Part shown: positions 6,452-6,870 of the stretch, piece after piece | Layout: each line of letters begins with the position of its first letter | How positions within the stretch are numbered: position 1 is the first letter of the stretch | Assembly: GCA_021823825.1 (NCBI GenBank) | Contig: JAKANJ010000028.1 | Location: forward strand, 1-6,870 | Length of the DNA stretch: 6,870 nt | Origin: a bacterium | GTDB lineage: Bacteria; Patescibacteriota; Minisyncoccia; Phycocordibacterales; UBA1550 | Direction of reading: 5' to 3' | The notes under the pieces: model-generated | Told to the model about the DNA's origin: nothing | What the model saw: only the letters and a program-made list of their open reading frames with translations | The model's database searches: none | Position numbers and translations under genes: made by a program

Positions 6452-6480
6452 TTGAGGGCCTCTGTGGATAACGGTTAAAT
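6452..6480 (+). promoter_or_regulatory. Possible promoter of the DUF2892 gene
   Basis: TTGAGG (6452-6457), a 17-bp spacer and TTAAAT (6475-6480) give a moderate -35/-10 pair. The region is back to back with the copy B promoter, leaving about 15 bp between the two -35 boxes. AT-rich sequence follows, with other possible -10 boxes around 6481-6489. Confidence 0.4.
6463..6471 (-). other. Consensus DnaA-box 9-mer
   Basis: The minus strand reads TTATCCACA, an exact match to the high-affinity DnaA box, inside the putative DUF2892 promoter spacer. Only one exact copy was noticed, so this is not evidence of an origin. One chance match in a window of this size is not very unlikely. Confidence 0.3.
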
Positions 6481-6494
6481 TATTTATAACAGTA

Positions 6495-6506
6495 AGGAGT
6501 ATAATG
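6495..6506 (+). promoter_or_regulatory. Ribosome binding site with ATG out of frame to DUF2892
   Basis: AGGAG (6495-6499), four bases, then ATG at 6504. This is the best initiation site in the region, but its frame is not that of the DUF2892 protein starting at 6535. It opens a 60-codon frame with no recognisable protein character. Either it is a short upstream reading frame, or the true gene starts here and an A too many at 6538-6545 shifts the frame. Confidence 0.5.
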
Positions 6507-6534
6507 AAGACATTAACAATTAAATGTAAAAAAT

Positions 6535-6750
6535 ATGAAAAAAAATATGGGTACCGCGGACAAAGTAATACGGATAATCGTCGCTCTAATTATTGCAGGC
6601 CTGTACCTCTTCAATATAATTTCTGGCACCCTCGCAGTTGTTCTGCTTATCGTCGCCGCGATATTTCTTCTTACGAGTATCTTTAGCTTTTGTCCGCTCT
6701 ATACCCTTTTTGGGATCTCAACAGCACCATCAGATAAGCCAGTAGCATAA
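6535..6750 (+). CDS. DUF2892 (YgaP-like transmembrane) protein, 71 aa
   Basis: This is a small inner-membrane protein with a short N-terminus KKNMGTADKVIR, two hydrophobic helices (about residues 11-29 and 32-51) joined by a Gly turn, then FCPLYTLFGIST. This is the standard form of the DUF2892 family, whose members begin with a similar Asn/Gly-Asp-Arg/Lys motif. The biochemical role of stand-alone members is not established; in YgaP the related segment anchors a rhodanese domain. Cys53 of FCPLY is present, but the second Cys that I recall after GIST in many relatives is Ala64 here. The ATG at 6535 has no ribosome binding site. A strong one sits upstream, paired with an ATG at 6504 in another frame. 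A third Met at residue 5 (MGTADK) is also possible. The gene is followed by a hairpin at 6775-6798. Confidence 0.85.
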   Translation: MKKNMGTADKVIRIIVALIIAGLYLFNIISGTLAVVLLIVAAIFLLTSIFSFCPLYTLFGISTAPSDKPVA

Positions 6751-6774
6751 ACAAAAAAATAATATGTTCCACAG

Positions 6775-6798
6775 AAAAAAGCGCATTCGCGCCTTTTT
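6775..6798 (-). terminator. Hairpin terminator at the right edge
   Basis: On the minus strand AAAAAG-GCGC (6798-6789), loop GAAT, then GCGC-TTTTTT (6784-6775) pair through ten positions with one G-U wobble. On + the same position is an A-C mismatch, though the T5 tract there could still stop transcription of the DUF2892 gene. It is probably shared by that gene and a minus-strand gene entering from the right. Confidence 0.65.
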
Positions 6799-6870
6799 CT
6801 ATCTTTGCGGGCCCACGAGGAATTTCTTCCGCAACTCAAAACTCGCCGTCGCTCGTTTTGGTCGTGTCCG
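6799..6870 (-). CDS. Possible C-terminal end of a minus-strand gene
   Basis: A minus-strand frame open from the window edge gives 23 codons ending in TAG at 6801-6799, directly before the terminator. The fragment is basic (RTRPKRATASFELRKKF, then LVGPQR). I do not recognise it. Another minus frame ends at TGA 6838-6836, and the 6841-6862 part contains a GC-rich near-repeat, CTCG-CCGTCG-CTCG, flanked by AAAA and TTTT, so this edge may instead be noncoding repeat sequence. The terminator polarity is the main reason to suspect a gene. Confidence 0.25.
   Translation of the reverse strand, partial: RTRPKRATASFELRKKFLVGPQR

Noticed and set aside
6504..6686. 60-codon frame from the AGGAG-linked ATG taken as a separate gene
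   Set aside because: After the first dozen codons it reads through the DUF2892 gene in the wrong frame, and its composition is not protein-like. Only the start site is kept as an observation.
1..6870. Alternative genetic code (TGA as Gly or Trp), CRISPR, transposon, tRNA or rRNA
   Set aside because: Conserved Trp positions are TGG and no conserved gene reads through TGA. No spaced repeat array, transposase, terminal inverted repeats or RNA-gene signatures were seen; the only long direct repeat is the 29-bp promoter pair.

Overview
This window looks like a stretch of compact bacterial chromosome, most likely from the Patescibacteria (CPR, Parcubacteria-like). That assignment is inferred from the character of the MiaA protein (a DSRQIYR motif instead of the usual DSMQVYR), small intergenic gaps and a mix of strong-Shine-Dalgarno and apparently leaderless genes. 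No 16S or other marker is present. The standard code fits: all recognisable genes end in TAA and Trp is TGG.

Layout, left to right. (1) A 121-aa unrecognised soluble protein on + (43-408), followed by a bidirectional terminator shared with (2) a convergent AhpC-type 2-Cys peroxiredoxin on - (468-1088), which carries an unusual N-terminal run of four cysteines. (3) Only 21 bp away, miaA is read on + (1110-2010). Its frame is broken by a nine-A run near the 3' end, and the missing C-terminus is intact in the next frame. (4) Two tandem paralogous M3-family (thimet oligopeptidase / oligopeptidase A) zinc peptidases on - (4111-2054 and 6331-4277). Each has its own strong ribosome binding site, terminator and promoter. 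Both promoters lie in the same perfect 29-bp repeat. (5) A 71-aa two-helix membrane protein of the DUF2892 type on + (6535-6750), with an out-of-frame start site upstream. (6) A terminator facing the minus strand and the possible tail of a minus-strand gene at the right edge.

The genes do not form one pathway: peroxide removal, tRNA A37 prenylation and cytosolic peptide breakdown are housekeeping functions placed side by side as single-gene transcription units. I see no CRISPR, transposon, rRNA, tRNA or defence system. The observations most worth checking are the retained 29-bp promoter repeat in front of two strongly diverged peptidase copies, the poly-A frame break in miaA, the overlapping near-leaderless ahpC/miaA promoters and the Cys4 tail of AhpC.
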